Below are positions 10,501 to 24,209 of a DNA stretch of 64,000 bases, piece after piece. Under the pieces are notes generated by a model, which searched no databases, was not told the origin of the DNA, and saw nothing but the letters and a program-made list of their open reading frames with translations. The stretch is from contig SVBN01000005.1 of assembly GCA_015058875.1 (NCBI GenBank), positions 1 through 64,000 on the forward strand, read 5' to 3'. The stretch is from Erysipelotrichaceae bacterium. Its GTDB lineage: Bacteria > Bacillota_I > Bacilli_A > Erysipelotrichales > Erysipelotrichaceae. A program made the translations under genes and the position numbers. Each line of letters begins with the position of its first letter. The first letter of the stretch is position 1.

Positions 10501-12240
10501 TCAGCCTTCTTTTTCGGACAGTTCCATCCATCTGAGCTCTGCTTCTTCCAGGGCGTTTCTTGTCTCCTCCAGCAGATCTCCGGTCTCGCGGATCTTTTCA
10601 AAATCCGTGAGCTCATTCAGCAGATTCTCAAGATTTCCAATCTTTTCCTCCAGCTCCGGCATCTGCTCTTCCAGCGCCGCCAGTTCTTTCTTTTCCATAT
10701 AAGTCAGACGTCCGGAAGCCTTTTTTGCCTGCACGGGCGCCGGGGCATGTTCCGTTCTGTTTTCCGTCTTCTTTTCCTTGTTCTCCAGGTAATCGGAATA
10801 CGTCTCCTGAACCACTCTGATTGTACCGTCTTCAAATACAAGCAGCCGGTCGGCGATCTTATCGAGGAAGTACCGGTCATGTGAGACCGTGAGCACAGCT
10901 CCTTTGAAATCGTCCAGATAGTTTTCCAGGATCGTCAGTGTTTCCGTATCCAGATCATTGGTCGGCTCATCCAGCACGAGGATGTTCGGCGCCCTCATCA
11001 GGATTGAGCAGAGATAAAGTCTCCGCTTTTCTCCGCCGGAACATTTGGAAATCGGTTTATACTGTTCATCTTTGAAAAAGAGAAAACGCTCCAGCATCTG
11101 GCTCGCTGTGATCGGATCGCCTTCCGCGGTATATACGATTTCCCCGAAGTCTTTCAGATAATCGATCACCCGCCTGTCTTTTTCGAACACTTCATTCTGC
11201 TGGGCAAAATAACCGATCCGCACGGTATCGCCGATCCTGACGCTGCCGGTATCCGGCGCCAGCTGTCCTGTCAGAATCTTCAGCAATGTGCTTTTGCCGC
11301 AGCCGTTGGGGCCGATGATGCCGACCCTGTCCATTCTCGCCACGTTGTAGCTGAAGCCCTGGAAGAGCTGTTTCCCGCCGTATGATTTTGAAATGCCGGA
11401 AGCTTCGATCGTCACGCCGCCGAGACGGGTATTCGCCGACTTCAGTTCCAGCGTATTCCTTTCCTGAGGCGCTTCCATCGCCGCGATCTGTTCAAAGCGC
11501 TGAATCCTGCCCTTCTGCTTGGTCGATCGGGCAGGCGCTCCCGCCCGGATCCACTCGATCTCGGTGCGCAGGAAATTCCGGCGTTTCTGTTCTGCGGCCA
11601 GAGCCTGCTGATACCGGACTTCACGCTGTTCCAGATAATCGGCGTAGTTTCCGTCATATGTATACAGACGGCCTTTATCTATCTCCACGATATGGTTTGT
11701 GATGCGGGAAAGGAAATATCTGTCATGGGTAACCAGCACAACCGCTTTTGATACTCTCTGCAGATACCGTTCCAGCCAGACGATCATATCCTGATCCAGA
11801 TGGTTGGTCGGTTCATCCAGCAGATACAGATCCGCTTTGCGGATCAGGGAGATCGCCAGCGCGACTCTTTTTTTCTGTCCGCCAGAAAGAACATCGATCA
11901 TCTCTTCATGATCGGTGATGCCGAGCTTATTCAGAATGGATCGGATCTGATATACTTCCGTATCATCCGACACGTATGAGCGCACCGTATCATAAACCGT
12001 CCTTCCGGGCGGAAATTCCATTGACTGCGGGCAGTAGGATATTTTGTATTTCTTCAGGAACACCGCCTGACCTTCATCGGGCTTTTCGATTCCTGCCATG
12101 ATCCTGAGAAGCGTGGACTTTCCGGCGCCGTTCAAACCTACCACGCCCCACTTGTCCTTCTCGTTCACAACAAAATTCACATGATCGAGGATCGGTTCCG
12201 TTACATATCTGAAGCTGACATTTTCCAGGGAAAGAATCAT
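10501..12240 (-). CDS. ABC-F family ATP-binding cassette protein
   Basis: Two ABC domains (GLNGAGKSTLL/LSGGQKKRVALA and GPNGCGKSTLL/CSGGEKRRLYL), no TM segments, C-terminal coiled coil. Confidence 0.93.
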   Translation of the reverse strand: MILSLENVSFRYVTEPILDHVNFVVNEKDKWGVVGLNGAGKSTLLRIMAGIEKPDEGQAVFLKKYKISYCPQSMEFPPGRTVYDTVRSYVSDDTEVYQIRSILNKLGITDHEEMIDVLSGGQKKRVALAISLIRKADLYLLDEPTNHLDQDMIVWLERYLQRVSKAVVLVTHDRYFLSRITNHIVEIDKGRLYTYDGNYADYLEQREVRYQQALAAEQKRRNFLRTEIEWIRAGAPARSTKQKGRIQRFEQIAAMEAPQERNTLELKSANTRLGGVTIEASGISKSYGGKQLFQGFSYNVARMDRVGIIGPNGCGKSTLLKILTGQLAPDTGSVRIGDTVRIGYFAQQNEVFEKDRRVIDYLKDFGEIVYTAEGDPITASQMLERFLFFKDEQYKPISKCSGGEKRRLYLCSILMRAPNILVLDEPTNDLDTETLTILENYLDDFKGAVLTVSHDRYFLDKIADRLLVFEDGTIRVVQETYSDYLENKEKKTENRTEHAPAPVQAKKASGRLTYMEKKELAALEEQMPELEEKIGNLENLLNELTDFEKIRETGDLLEETRNALEEAELRWMELSEKEG

Positions 12241-12405
12241 CTGACATCTCCGTTCACCTGATTATTGTATACGATTCCCGCGTATTTCTGAAAAGAACCT
12301 TTTCACACTCCGCCTGTTATCAGTAAAAGCCGGGATCCCCGGTGTTTTCAGCCGCGGTATTCATCCGCACGCACAGTCCTCATACGAACGATCTCCGGAA
12401 ATGCA

Positions 12406-12431
12406 CAAAAAAGAGGACGCTCAGGTCCTCC
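12406..12431 (-). terminator. Terminator at the end of the pyr operon (downstream of pyrE)
   Basis: Minus strand GAGGACCTGAGCGTCCTCTTTTTT. Confidence 0.8.
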
Positions 12432-12451
12432 GTAAATATCGTATGTATTGA

Positions 12452-13113
12452 TTATTCCGTCGCACCGTACTGCGCGTAATATGCGTCAATGCGGGCTTTC
12501 AGATCAGCATCCAGCATGCCCTTTTCTTCGAGGATCTCAACGACCTCCGGCATGGAGACGATTGCGGCTGTTTCGAATCCGTATGTTTCCGCGACTTCCT
12601 TCAGGGCCGTCTTTGTGCCCTTGCCCTTTTCATGGCGGTCCAGGGAAACCATCAGGCCGACGATCTCGACATTGGCCTGTCCGCGGACGATCGGAACTGT
12701 TTCTTCCATGGACTTGCCGGAAGTCGTGACATCTTCAATCATGACAACCCGGTCGCCGTCATTCAGCTTCGATCCGAGCAGAATTCCCGTCTCGCCGTGG
12801 TCCTTCGCTTCCTTGCGGTTTGTGCAATAGCGTACTTCTTTCCCGTAAAGCTCATAGATTGCCATCGCTGTGGCGACGGAAAGCGGAATGCCCTTGTAGG
12901 CAGGTCCGAACAGGACGTCGAAATCCAGTCCGAAGCGGTCATGGATTGCCTTTGCATAATAGCAGGCAAGATCATGGAGCTGTCTGCCGGTCACATATGC
13001 GCCGGCGTTCATGAAGAACGGTGATTTTCTTCCGGACTTCAGTGTGAAGTCGCCGAACTTCAGTGCCTGGCAGTCCAGCATGAATTCGGTAAATTCCTTT
13101 TTGTATTCCTGCA

Positions 13114-13114
<1 letters not shown>
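12452..13114 (-). CDS. pyrE: Orotate phosphoribosyltransferase
   Basis: FTLKSGRKSPFFMNAG...VVMIEDVTTSGKSMEET (PRPP motif). Confidence 0.97.
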
Positions 13115-15447
<2,333 letters not shown>

Positions 15448-15451
<4 letters not shown>

Positions 15452-18400
15452 CGTTCGGCCTCCATCTCGTTCATGGATACCATTGCGAAGCTTCTGCTTT
15501 CGAGCACCTTCAGCAGCGCATCGGCTGTATCCAGGCTGGTCATGCAGGAGATATTGTTTTCCGCTGACACGCGGCGGATCAGGAATCCGTCCTCACGCTT
15601 GGAGCGGCTCGCGGCGTCCATTGTATTGACGACGAAGCTGACCTTGCCCTTCTGGATCACATCCAGAACGGATTCGTTTTCGCTTTCTTCGCTGATCTTT
15701 GCGGTATGGTGCACGAACAGTCCGTTTTCCTCGAGGAACTGTGCGGTGCCTTCCGTCGCATACAGGCCGTATCCGATCGCATAGAACCGCTTCGCAAGAT
15801 CCAGGGCAGCCTGCTTGTCGTCGCGGGCAATCGTGAAGAGCACATTGCCGTACTGCGGAATCCGTACGCCGCTTCCGAGCAGCGCCTTGTACAGAGCTTT
15901 TTCCAGACTTGTATCGGCGCCGAGCGCTTCACCGGTTGACTTCATTTCCGGGCCGAGCACCGTATCGACGCTACGCAGCTTCGCAAAGGAGAATACCGGC
16001 GCCTTGACATAGACGCGTCCGCGCTGGTCCTGATGATAACCGGGCGTATATCCCTGTTCCGGAATGCTTTCGCCGAGGATCGCCTTGGTGGCAACCTGGC
16101 ACATCGGAACGCCGGTGATCTTGGAGAGGAACGGCACCGTTCTGGAAGATCTCGGGTTGACTTCCAGGACATATACCTTGTTGTTTCTGTCCACAATGAA
16201 CTGGATGTTGTAGAGTCCGATGAAATGGAATCCCTTTCCGATCCGCAGACCGTAATCGATGATGGTGTTCTTCACCTCTTCGGACACCGTCTGGGTCGGA
16301 TAGACGGAAATGGAGTCGCCGGAGTGGATGCCGGCGCGCTCGATATGTTCCATGACGCCCGGGATATATACATTCTCGCCGTCCGCAATCGCATCGATCT
16401 CCAGCTCCTTGCCGAGCACATAGCGGTCGATCAGGATCGGGGAATCATGGCTGATTTCCTTGACGGCAGTCGACATGTAAACCTTCAGTTCTTCTTCGTT
16501 ATGAACGATTTCCATCGCTCTTCCGCCGAGCACATAGCTCGGTCTGACCAGTACCGGATAACCGATCCGTCCGGCAATTTCCAGCGCCTTTTCGACGGTC
16601 ACCGCCGTATCGCCTTCCGGCTGCGGGATGCCGAGTCTGTCCAGCATGGTTTCAAATTCATGACGGTCTTCGGCCGCGTTGATATTCTCCAGCGTTGTGC
16701 CGAGGATCTTTACGCCGTGCTTCACCAGGCTGTCCGCCAGGTTGATCGCGGTCTGTCCGCCGAACTGGACAATCACGCCGAGCGGCTGTTCCAGATCGAC
16801 GATATGCATGACGTCTTCCGTCGTCAGCGGTTCAAAATACAGCTTGTCGGAAATCGAGAAGTCCGTGGATACGGTTTCCGGATTGTTGTTGATGATGATG
16901 GCTTCATAGCCTTCCTCGTGCAGGGTCTGCACGCAGTGCACGGTCGCATAATCGAATTCCACGCCCTGGCCGATGCGGATCGGACCGGAGCCGAGAACGA
17001 TGATCTTCTTTTTATCGCTCGGAACGGATTCGTTTTCCTGCTCATAGGCGGAATAGAGATACGGCGTTTCGCTCGGATATTCCCCGGCGCATGTGTCGAC
17101 CATCTTGTAGACCGGCGTGATGCCGTTCTGCTTTCTCAGATCATACAGATCCGCTTCCTTCATCTTCCACTGGCGGCTGATCCAGGCGTCGGAGAAGCCT
17201 GTCTTTTTCGCGGTGCGCAGCACGTCCACATCTCCGGGATGTTCCTTTACCAGCGTTTCAATTTCCAGAATCTTATAGAGACGGTCGAAATAGAAGCGGT
17301 CGATGTTGGTGATCTTCTGCATTTCGTCCGCGTCATAGCCTCTTCTCAGCCATTCCGCAAGGGCGAAGAAGCGTTCGTCATCCCTGCCCTTGATCTTGCT
17401 GAAGAGTTCTTCCTTCGAAGCTTCGGTGAGCTCCTTCCGCTCAATGTGGTCCACCTTGGTCTCCAGGGAACGGACGGATTTCAGGAAGGATTCCTCAAAG
17501 GTTCTGCCGATGGACATGACCTCGCCGGTCGCCTTCATCTGGGTGCCGAGCTGTCTGTCCGCATTCGGGAACTTATCGAACGGCATGCGCGGGAACTTGG
17601 TGACGATATAGTCGACCGAAGGTTCGAAGCATGCATAGGTTGTCTTCGTGACCGGATTCAGGATTTCATCCAGCGTCAGGCCGACCGCGAGCTTGGCGGA
17701 CACGCGGGCAATCGGATAGCCGGTTGCCTTGGAGGCCAGCGCCGAGGAACGGGAGACACGCGGATTGACTTCGATGACATAGTATTTGAAGCTCTTCGGA
17801 TCCAGAGCGAGCTGAACATTGCAGCCGCCGCAGATCCGCAGGGCGCGGATGATCTTGTGGGCAACCGATGACAGCATATGGTTTTCATAGTCCGTCAGCG
17901 TCTGAACCGGAGCCACGACGATCGAGTCGCCGGTATGGATGCCGACCGGGTCGACATTTTCCATGCTGCAGATCGTGATCGCATTGTCCTTCGCATCGCG
18001 CATGACTTCATATTCGATTTCCTTGTATCCGGCAATCGACTGTTCGATCAGGCACTGATGCACCGGGGACATCTTCAGACCGGTATCGGTAATATGACGG
18101 AGTTCCTCCTCATTGTGGGCGAATCCGCCGCCGGTGCCGCCCAATGTATAGGCAGGTCTGACAACCAGCGGATATCCCTGTCTGTCGCCGAAGGCGACCG
18201 CTTCCTCAATGGAATGAACGATCACACTCTCGGGAATCGGTTCATGGATTTCCTGCATCAGGGAACGGAACATCTCGCGGTCTTCCGCCTGGTTGATCGC
18301 ATTCAGATCCGTGCCGAGAACTTCGACGCCGAATTCATCCAGAATGCCGTCCTCATGCAGATCGACAACCAGATTCAGTCCGGTCTGTCCGCCCAGCGAT

Positions 18401-18663
18401 CCGAGAATCGCATCCGGGCGCTCCTTGAAGATCACGCGCTTGGCGGATTCCAGCGTCAGCGGTTCGATATAAACCCGGTCGGCAATTGCCGTATCGGTCA
18501 TGATCGTGGCCGGGTTGGAATTGATCAGAACAACTTCGTAGCCTTCTTCACGCAGGGAGGCGCACGCCTGGCTGCCGGCATAGTCGAACTCGGCCGCCTG
18601 GCCGATGACGATCGGGCCGGAGCCGATTACCATGATTTTATGAATATCCGTACGTCTGGGCAT
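15448..18663 (-). CDS. carB: Carbamoyl-phosphate synthase large subunit
   Basis: 1071 aa, duplicated synthetase halves: [22 protein letters not shown] / [21 protein letters not shown]. Confidence 0.98.
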
Positions 18664-18664
18664 C

Positions 18665-19711
18665 TTATTCTTCCCCCTTCATTGCACATTCAAAGTTATC
18701 GAAGAAGCAGCTGTCCGGTTCAAATTCAATGCCGGAGCATTTTCTCTGCCCGTCGCGGAAGCCTTCCACGCTTCCGTCATTCAGCGAGCGGTATGTGACG
18801 CTCAGCCCTGCCTTTTCAGCAGACTGTGCATCCGGGGCATAATCATGATTCTGACGGGTAATCTGCACGCTGCCGTCGGAAAGATCGACAACCGCCTGGT
18901 TGGGACCGTGGTGGCCGTGCTTCAGGGCATTCAGCGTGCATCCGCAGGCAAGCGCCAGCACTTCACCGCCGAGTCCGTATCCGAATACCGGAACCTGTCC
19001 GATCAGCTGCCGGACGGTTTCCGTTTCTTCCTTCAGTCCTTCCGGATTGCCCGGACCGCCGGAAAGCAGAACGCCTTCGGGATGATAGCCCAGGATTGTT
19101 TCCGCGGAAGTATTGTGCGGGACAATGATCAGATCATAATCGCGCTCGGCGCACTCTCTCAGCACGCTCAGCCGCACGCCGTAGTCCACCATGACAACCT
19201 TATGGCTTCTGCCCGGGATCGGGTAGATGGAACGGGTGGAAACGGTTCTGACCGGATGCTCTTCCGGTTCATATGCACGGATCTTCTCCAGCAGTGCGGG
19301 GACTTCTTCCTCCGTATTGCAGAAGCCGGCGCGCATTGTGCCGCTGTTTCTCAGACGGCGGACAATCGCGCGGGTATCCACGCCCTGGATGCCGGGAATG
19401 TCCATGCGCTTCATGTAGCTTTCCAGTGTTTCCTCACTGCGGAAATTGGAAGGCTTATCCGCGGCTGTTCTTACGACAAGTCCGAACAGCGACGGCTTCA
19501 GGCTCTCATTGTCTTCACGGTTGATGCCGTAGGCACCGATCAGAGGGTAAGTCATTACGACAATCTGCCCGCAGTGCACGCTGTCAGTGATAATCTCCTG
19601 ATAGCCTGTCATGCTGGTGTTGAAAATCAGACTTCCGATCCGGAAACGGTCTGATCCGAGGGCTTCTCCCGTATAGAAGGAGCCGTCTTCCAGTACAAGT
19701 ATTCGTTTCAT
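18665..19711 (-). CDS. carA: Carbamoyl-phosphate synthase small subunit
   Basis: [19 protein letters not shown]...[16 protein letters not shown]...; start at 19711 preferred over the ORF-track start at 19828. Confidence 0.96.
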   Translation of the reverse strand: MKRILVLEDGSFYTGEALGSDRFRIGSLIFNTSMTGYQEIITDSVHCGQIVVMTYPLIGAYGINREDNESLKPSLFGLVVRTAADKPSNFRSEETLESYMKRMDIPGIQGVDTRAIVRRLRNSGTMRAGFCNTEEEVPALLEKIRAYEPEEHPVRTVSTRSIYPIPGRSHKVVMVDYGVRLSVLRECAERDYDLIIVPHNTSAETILGYHPEGVLLSGGPGNPEGLKEETETVRQLIGQVPVFGYGLGGEVLALACGCTLNALKHGHHGPNQAVVDLSDGSVQITRQNHDYAPDAQSAEKAGLSVTYRSLNDGSVEGFRDGQRKCSGIEFEPDSCFFDNFECAMKGEE

Positions 19712-19712
19712 C

Positions 19713-20981
19713 CTATTCTCCCTTCCAGACTGTTCTGCCGTTTTTGATCGTTTCACGGACAGATGCGTATACCGTCCAGCCGTCAAACGGGGTATTTCTT
19801 CCTTTTGAAAGGAATGTGTTCTTATCAATCACCCGCTCGCTCTTCAGATCCGCAAGCACCAGGTCGGAATGATATCCGGCTTCGATTCTTCCGGTCTTTT
19901 CCAGACCGAAGCGCTGCGCCGGCTTCCATGACATCCAGTCCGCGAGCTGTGCAAGGGTCCAGCGTTTCTGCCTGCAGACAAATTCCGTATACAGCAGCGG
20001 GAAGCTGGTTTCCAGCGAGATGATTCCAAAGGCGGCGGACGCCATCGGCTGATCCTTGTCCTTCAGCGTATGCGGCGCATGGTCGTTCGCAATGAAGTCC
20101 AGCGTTCCGTCTTCCAGCGCTTCAATCAGCGCCATTCTGTCTTCATGGCTGCGCAGCGGCGGATTCATCTTCCAGTTGGGTCCCTTGACGTCCCTGTCTT
20201 CCAGCAGAAGATGGTGGGCCGTCACTTCCGCGCTGACATCCCATCCGGCAGCCTTTGCCTTCCGTATGCCTTCCACGCTTTCCTTTGCCGAAATATGGCA
20301 GCCGTGATAGCGGAGGCCGATTTCTCCGGCCATCTCCATATCGCGGATCAGCTGGGCGCTTTCGCATGCGGAAGGAATTCCGCCCCAGCCCATCATCCGG
20401 GCATATTCCGATTCATGTACGGAAGCTCCCGGCTTCCGGTAATTCATATCTTCGGTATGGCAGGAAAACAGCACATCTGCCTGCTTTGCTTCAAGCATTG
20501 CCTGGCGCATCACCTGCGCGTCCGCAACCCCGACGCCGTCATCAGAGAACCAGCGGATGCCGAGTTCCTTCATGCCGGCATAATCGGAAGGCTCCTGCCC
20601 TTTTTCATCCCTCGTGATCGTACCGAACGGATAAACCGTGACCACGGCGTCCCGTTCAATCAGATCCAGGTAGTTTTTCATCGCTGAAGGATCATTGGGA
20701 AACGGCTTGACGTTGGGCATCGCAAATACGGTTGTAAATCCGCCGTGCGCCGCCGCCCGGCTGCCGGTCGCAATCGTTTCCTTCTGTTCCTGACCCGGCT
20801 CTCTGAGATGCACATGCGTATCCACCAGCCCGGGCAGCACCGTCAGGCCTGTTCCGTCGACGATTTCGCATTCCGCATCGATATGATCCGCCACTTCCAG
20901 GATCTGTGATTCATCAAAGAGAACTTCCTTTTTCTGAACTTTTCCCCGGTAAAGCACTTCCGCATTTCTGATCAGTCTCAT
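19713..20981 (-). CDS. pyrC: Dihydroorotase
   Basis: LPGLVDTHVHLREPGQEQKETI...FIANDHAPHTLKDK. Confidence 0.97.
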   Translation of the reverse strand: MRLIRNAEVLYRGKVQKKEVLFDESQILEVADHIDAECEIVDGTGLTVLPGLVDTHVHLREPGQEQKETIATGSRAAAHGGFTTVFAMPNVKPFPNDPSAMKNYLDLIERDAVVTVYPFGTITRDEKGQEPSDYAGMKELGIRWFSDDGVGVADAQVMRQAMLEAKQADVLFSCHTEDMNYRKPGASVHESEYARMMGWGGIPSACESAQLIRDMEMAGEIGLRYHGCHISAKESVEGIRKAKAAGWDVSAEVTAHHLLLEDRDVKGPNWKMNPPLRSHEDRMALIEALEDGTLDFIANDHAPHTLKDKDQPMASAAFGIISLETSFPLLYTEFVCRQKRWTLAQLADWMSWKPAQRFGLEKTGRIEAGYHSDLVLADLKSERVIDKNTFLSKGRNTPFDGWTVYASVRETIKNGRTVWKGE

Positions 20982-20999
20982 ATTCCTGCCTCAGAAATT

Positions 21000-21881
21000 T
21001 TAAAAGCCGAAGGCACGCTTGATCACAGCCTTGCGCACCAGTACGCCGTTTGCCATCTGCGGGAAGATTCTGCTCTTTTCAGCTTCCACAAGATCAGTGT
21101 CGATTTCCACGCCGCGGTTGACCGGTGCCGGATGCATGACGATCGCACTGTCCTTCATCCTTGCATAACGTTCTCTGGACAGGCCGTACCGGTTCAGATA
21201 ATCCCCGTCGCTGACCTCTTCCAGGGCAGCGCCGCGCTCTTTCTGGATTCTCAGCATCATGACGACATCCGCTTCCGGAATTGCTTCGTCAAAGTCAACG
21301 ACCTCAAAGCCCTCGCGCTCCCATTCCTTCGGTCCGGCAAAGCGGACGGTGGAGCCGAGCTTTTCCAGTGCTTCCTTATTGCTGGAAGCGACGCGGCTGT
21401 GGGCGATATCACCGCAGATCACGACGTTCAGTCCCTGCAGTGTTCCGAATTCCTTATACATCGTAAGCAGATCCAGCAGGCACTGGGTCGGGTGATCCCC
21501 TTTTCCGTCTCCGGCGTTCAGGATCGGCACATTGATGTTTTCCAGTTCCTTGTAATACTCATCCTGCGGATGGCGGATTACAAAGAGATCATAGCCAACC
21601 ATTTCCAGTGTTTTCAGCGTATCATACAGCGTTTCACCTTTGGTCACGGAGCTCTGGGATACGGCAATATCCGCCACTTTCATACCAAGCTGAAGCTGGG
21701 CGCTTTCAAATGAATAATGCGTTCTCGTCGATGCTTCAAAAAAAAGATTGGCCGCAAGTGCTTTCGACAAGGGAAGCTGCCAATCTTTGAATTCGTTATC
21801 GAATAATAAAGCATCATCGAGGATCTGTACAATATCCTTCGCGGTAAGATCACGCATGGACAATAAGGAATGTCTGTTCAT
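21000..21881 (-). CDS. pyrB: Aspartate carbamoyltransferase catalytic subunit
   Basis: FFEASTRTHYSFESAQLQLG...GDGKGDHPTQCLLDLLT...HPAPVNRGVE. Confidence 0.97.
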   Translation of the reverse strand: MNRHSLLSMRDLTAKDIVQILDDALLFDNEFKDWQLPLSKALAANLFFEASTRTHYSFESAQLQLGMKVADIAVSQSSVTKGETLYDTLKTLEMVGYDLFVIRHPQDEYYKELENINVPILNAGDGKGDHPTQCLLDLLTMYKEFGTLQGLNVVICGDIAHSRVASSNKEALEKLGSTVRFAGPKEWEREGFEVVDFDEAIPEADVVMMLRIQKERGAALEEVSDGDYLNRYGLSRERYARMKDSAIVMHPAPVNRGVEIDTDLVEAEKSRIFPQMANGVLVRKAVIKRAFGF

Positions 21882-21899
21882 ATAGTCCTCCGTCTTCTC

Positions 21900-21939
21900 A
21901 AAAAAAGGAAGAAAGCAGTTTCTGCTCAGATTCCTTTTT
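21900..21939 (-). terminator. Leader terminator/attenuator hairpin upstream of pyrB
   Basis: Minus strand AAAAAGGAA-TCTG-AGCAG-AAA-CTGCT-TTC-TTCCTTTTTTT, lying between the promoter and the pyrB ATG. Confidence 0.72.
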
Positions 21940-21949
21940 CTCTGCTGTG

Positions 21950-21977
21950 ATTATACAGTAGTATCGCAGGATTTCAA
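21950..21977 (-). promoter_or_regulatory. Sigma-A promoter of the pyr operon
   Basis: Minus strand TTGAAA - 16 nt - TATAAT. Confidence 0.8.
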
Positions 21978-22009
21978 TACTCAGATTCATGAAAATATTT
22001 TCATGTGAT

Positions 22010-22924
22010 TTATTTGACTTTTGCGTGCGGATGTGCGTGGTTCACCACCTGTTTCAGCCGGTCTTCGGTCACATGCGTGTAGATCTGCGTCGTGGACAGA
22101 CTCTCGTGCCCGAGCAGTTCCTGCACGATCCTCAGATCCGCCCCGTTGTCCAGCATATGCGTCGCAAAGCTGTGGCGGATCATATGCGGGTGCACATGAA
22201 CGGAAAGGCCCGCCCTCTCTCCGGCTTCCTCGCAGATATTCTGGATGCTGCGGGAGGACAGCGGTGTTCCCCGCTGCGACACAAAGGCAATGTCGTGATC
22301 TTCCTTCACGAATAACGGCCTTGCTTCGCTCAGATAGTATTCCAGAAGCTGCGCTTCCCGAGGATAGAACGGAATCATCCGCTCCTTGCTTTCCTTTCCG
22401 AGCACGGTAAGAAACCGTTCGGACAGATTGATCCGGGATACCTGCAGGGATGCGCATTCGCTGACACGCAGTCCGCAGGCATACATCGTTTCAATCACGC
22501 AGCGGTCCCGCACCTGAACCGGATCGCTCAGATCAAACTGCGACAGCATCGTCTCCATCTGATCGAAGGTCAGAAACTCCGGCAGCTTCCGCCTGCCGGA
22601 AGCGCCGTGCACCCCGTGCATCGGATTGTTTTCAATGCCGTACTGCCGGTAAAGATATTTATAGAATGAGCGCAGTGCCGACAGATGCCGGGAATAGCTG
22701 GCGTTGGACAGCTTTGTTCCGGTGATTTTTCCGCTGCGCAGCTCCGTCACATAGGCGCTGATATCGTTTCTTGTCACATCATTCAGCGAAGGTATCTCCT
22801 GGGCTTCCACATATTCCAGAAAATGCGTCACATCCCGCCGGTAGGCGTCGCGGGTATCATCGGACCCGGTGCGCGACAGCGAAATATGGTTCAGGAAACC
22901 TTCCAGCTCTTCTTCATAGCGCAT
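22010..22924 (-). CDS. xerC: Tyrosine recombinase XerC/XerD family
   Basis: [15 protein letters not shown]...[40 protein letters not shown]. Confidence 0.93.
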   Translation of the reverse strand: MRYEEELEGFLNHISLSRTGSDDTRDAYRRDVTHFLEYVEAQEIPSLNDVTRNDISAYVTELRSGKITGTKLSNASYSRHLSALRSFYKYLYRQYGIENNPMHGVHGASGRRKLPEFLTFDQMETMLSQFDLSDPVQVRDRCVIETMYACGLRVSECASLQVSRINLSERFLTVLGKESKERMIPFYPREAQLLEYYLSEARPLFVKEDHDIAFVSQRGTPLSSRSIQNICEEAGERAGLSVHVHPHMIRHSFATHMLDNGADLRIVQELLGHESLSTTQIYTHVTEDRLKQVVNHAHPHAKVK

Positions 22925-24209
22925 GGGTACGGATCAAATCCTCAATGATCGGAAGCGACTGGGCGGAATAAGCCGCCTTGCGGTCCTTCTTCTTCACGTA
23001 TGCATCCAGATGGAAGATGCCGAAATTGGCGTTCATCGGCTGGAAATTCTGCGGATCGGCGTGCGTGATGTAATGCTGCATGGCGCCGATCATCGTTTCC
23101 GGACCGGGAACGCAAAGTTTTTCGCCCTTAATGTAATGGGCCATATTGATGCCCGCCAGCATGCCCGAAGCGGCGCTTTCGATATATCCTTCCACGCCGG
23201 TCATCTGTCCGGCGAAGAACAGATCATCCCTGACTCTGGACTGGGTGGTTTCCCGCAGGCAGTTCGGAGCGTTGATATAGGTATTCCTGTGCATAACGCC
23301 GTAGCGGACAAACTCGCAGTTTTCCAGTCCGGGAATCATCCGGATCACTTCTCTCTGCGCCGGCCAGGTCAGATGCGTCTGGAAGCCGACGATGTTGTAG
23401 AGACTGGCTTCGGCGTTGTCCTGGCGCAGCTGCACGACCGCATAGGGACGCTCGCCTTCCCGCTCCAGTCCGACCGGCTTCAGCGGACCGTACAGCAGGG
23501 TCTGCCGGCCGCGCTTTGCCATAACTTCAAACGGCATGCAGCCTTCGAAATAAACTTCTTTTTCAAACTCCCGGATGCCGACGGTATCCGCCGTGATCAG
23601 CGCCTCATAGAACCGGTTGAATTCATCCTCGCTCATCGGGCAGTTGATATAGTCGGCCGTCCCCTTGTCATAGCGGGACTTCCGGTAGGCTTTGCTCATA
23701 TCGATGGATTCCGCGGTGACAATCGGCGCTTCGGCGTCATAGAAATAGCAGTATTTTTCATCCAGAAGTTCTCTGACCGGCTTCATCAGCGCTTCGCTCG
23801 TCAGCGGTCCGGTCGCAATGATCACCGGGCCGTCCGGTATGGCGTCCATCTCGCATGATTCAAAACGGATCAGCGGGTGCGCCTTCAATGCTTTTGTGAC
23901 ATCTTCGGAGAATTTCACGCGGTCCACCGCCAGCGCGCTGCCGGCAGGCACTTTGTTCTTATCAGCGTTCTCCATGATCACGGAGCCGATCATCCGCATT
24001 TCCTGCTTGAGCAGACCGACCGCATTGGTCAGGGCGTCCGAGCGCAGGGAGTTGGAACATACCAGCTCGGCAAATGTATCGCTGACGTGCGCCGGGCTTT
24101 TCTTCTGAGGCTTCATATCGATCAGACGTACCGGTATGCCGCGCTTTGCCAGCTGCCAGGCGGCTTCGCTTCCGGCCAGTCCCGCTCCGATTACCGTGAC
24201 TTCCGTCAT
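22914..24209 (-). CDS. trmFO: Methylenetetrahydrofolate--tRNA-(uracil-5-)-methyltransferase TrmFO
   Basis: [33 protein letters not shown]...[13 protein letters not shown]. Confidence 0.97.
   Translation of the reverse strand: MTEVTVIGAGLAGSEAAWQLAKRGIPVRLIDMKPQKKSPAHVSDTFAELVCSNSLRSDALTNAVGLLKQEMRMIGSVIMENADKNKVPAGSALAVDRVKFSEDVTKALKAHPLIRFESCEMDAIPDGPVIIATGPLTSEALMKPVRELLDEKYCYFYDAEAPIVTAESIDMSKAYRKSRYDKGTADYINCPMSEDEFNRFYEALITADTVGIREFEKEVYFEGCMPFEVMAKRGRQTLLYGPLKPVGLEREGERPYAVVQLRQDNAEASLYNIVGFQTHLTWPAQREVIRMIPGLENCEFVRYGVMHRNTYINAPNCLRETTQSRVRDDLFFAGQMTGVEGYIESAASGMLAGINMAHYIKGEKLCVPGPETMIGAMQHYITHADPQNFQPMNANFGIFHLDAYVKKKDRKAAYSAQSLPIIEDLIRTHAL

Noticed and set aside
16033-17871. 612-aa plus-strand ORF opposite carB
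   Set aside because: Exactly antisense to a high-confidence carB; composition (H/R/D/I-rich) is the mirror of minus-strand coding; no recognisable domain.
21988-22005. 18-bp palindrome as an intrinsic terminator of xerC
   Set aside because: AT-rich stem and no T tract on the minus strand; kept only as a possible operator.
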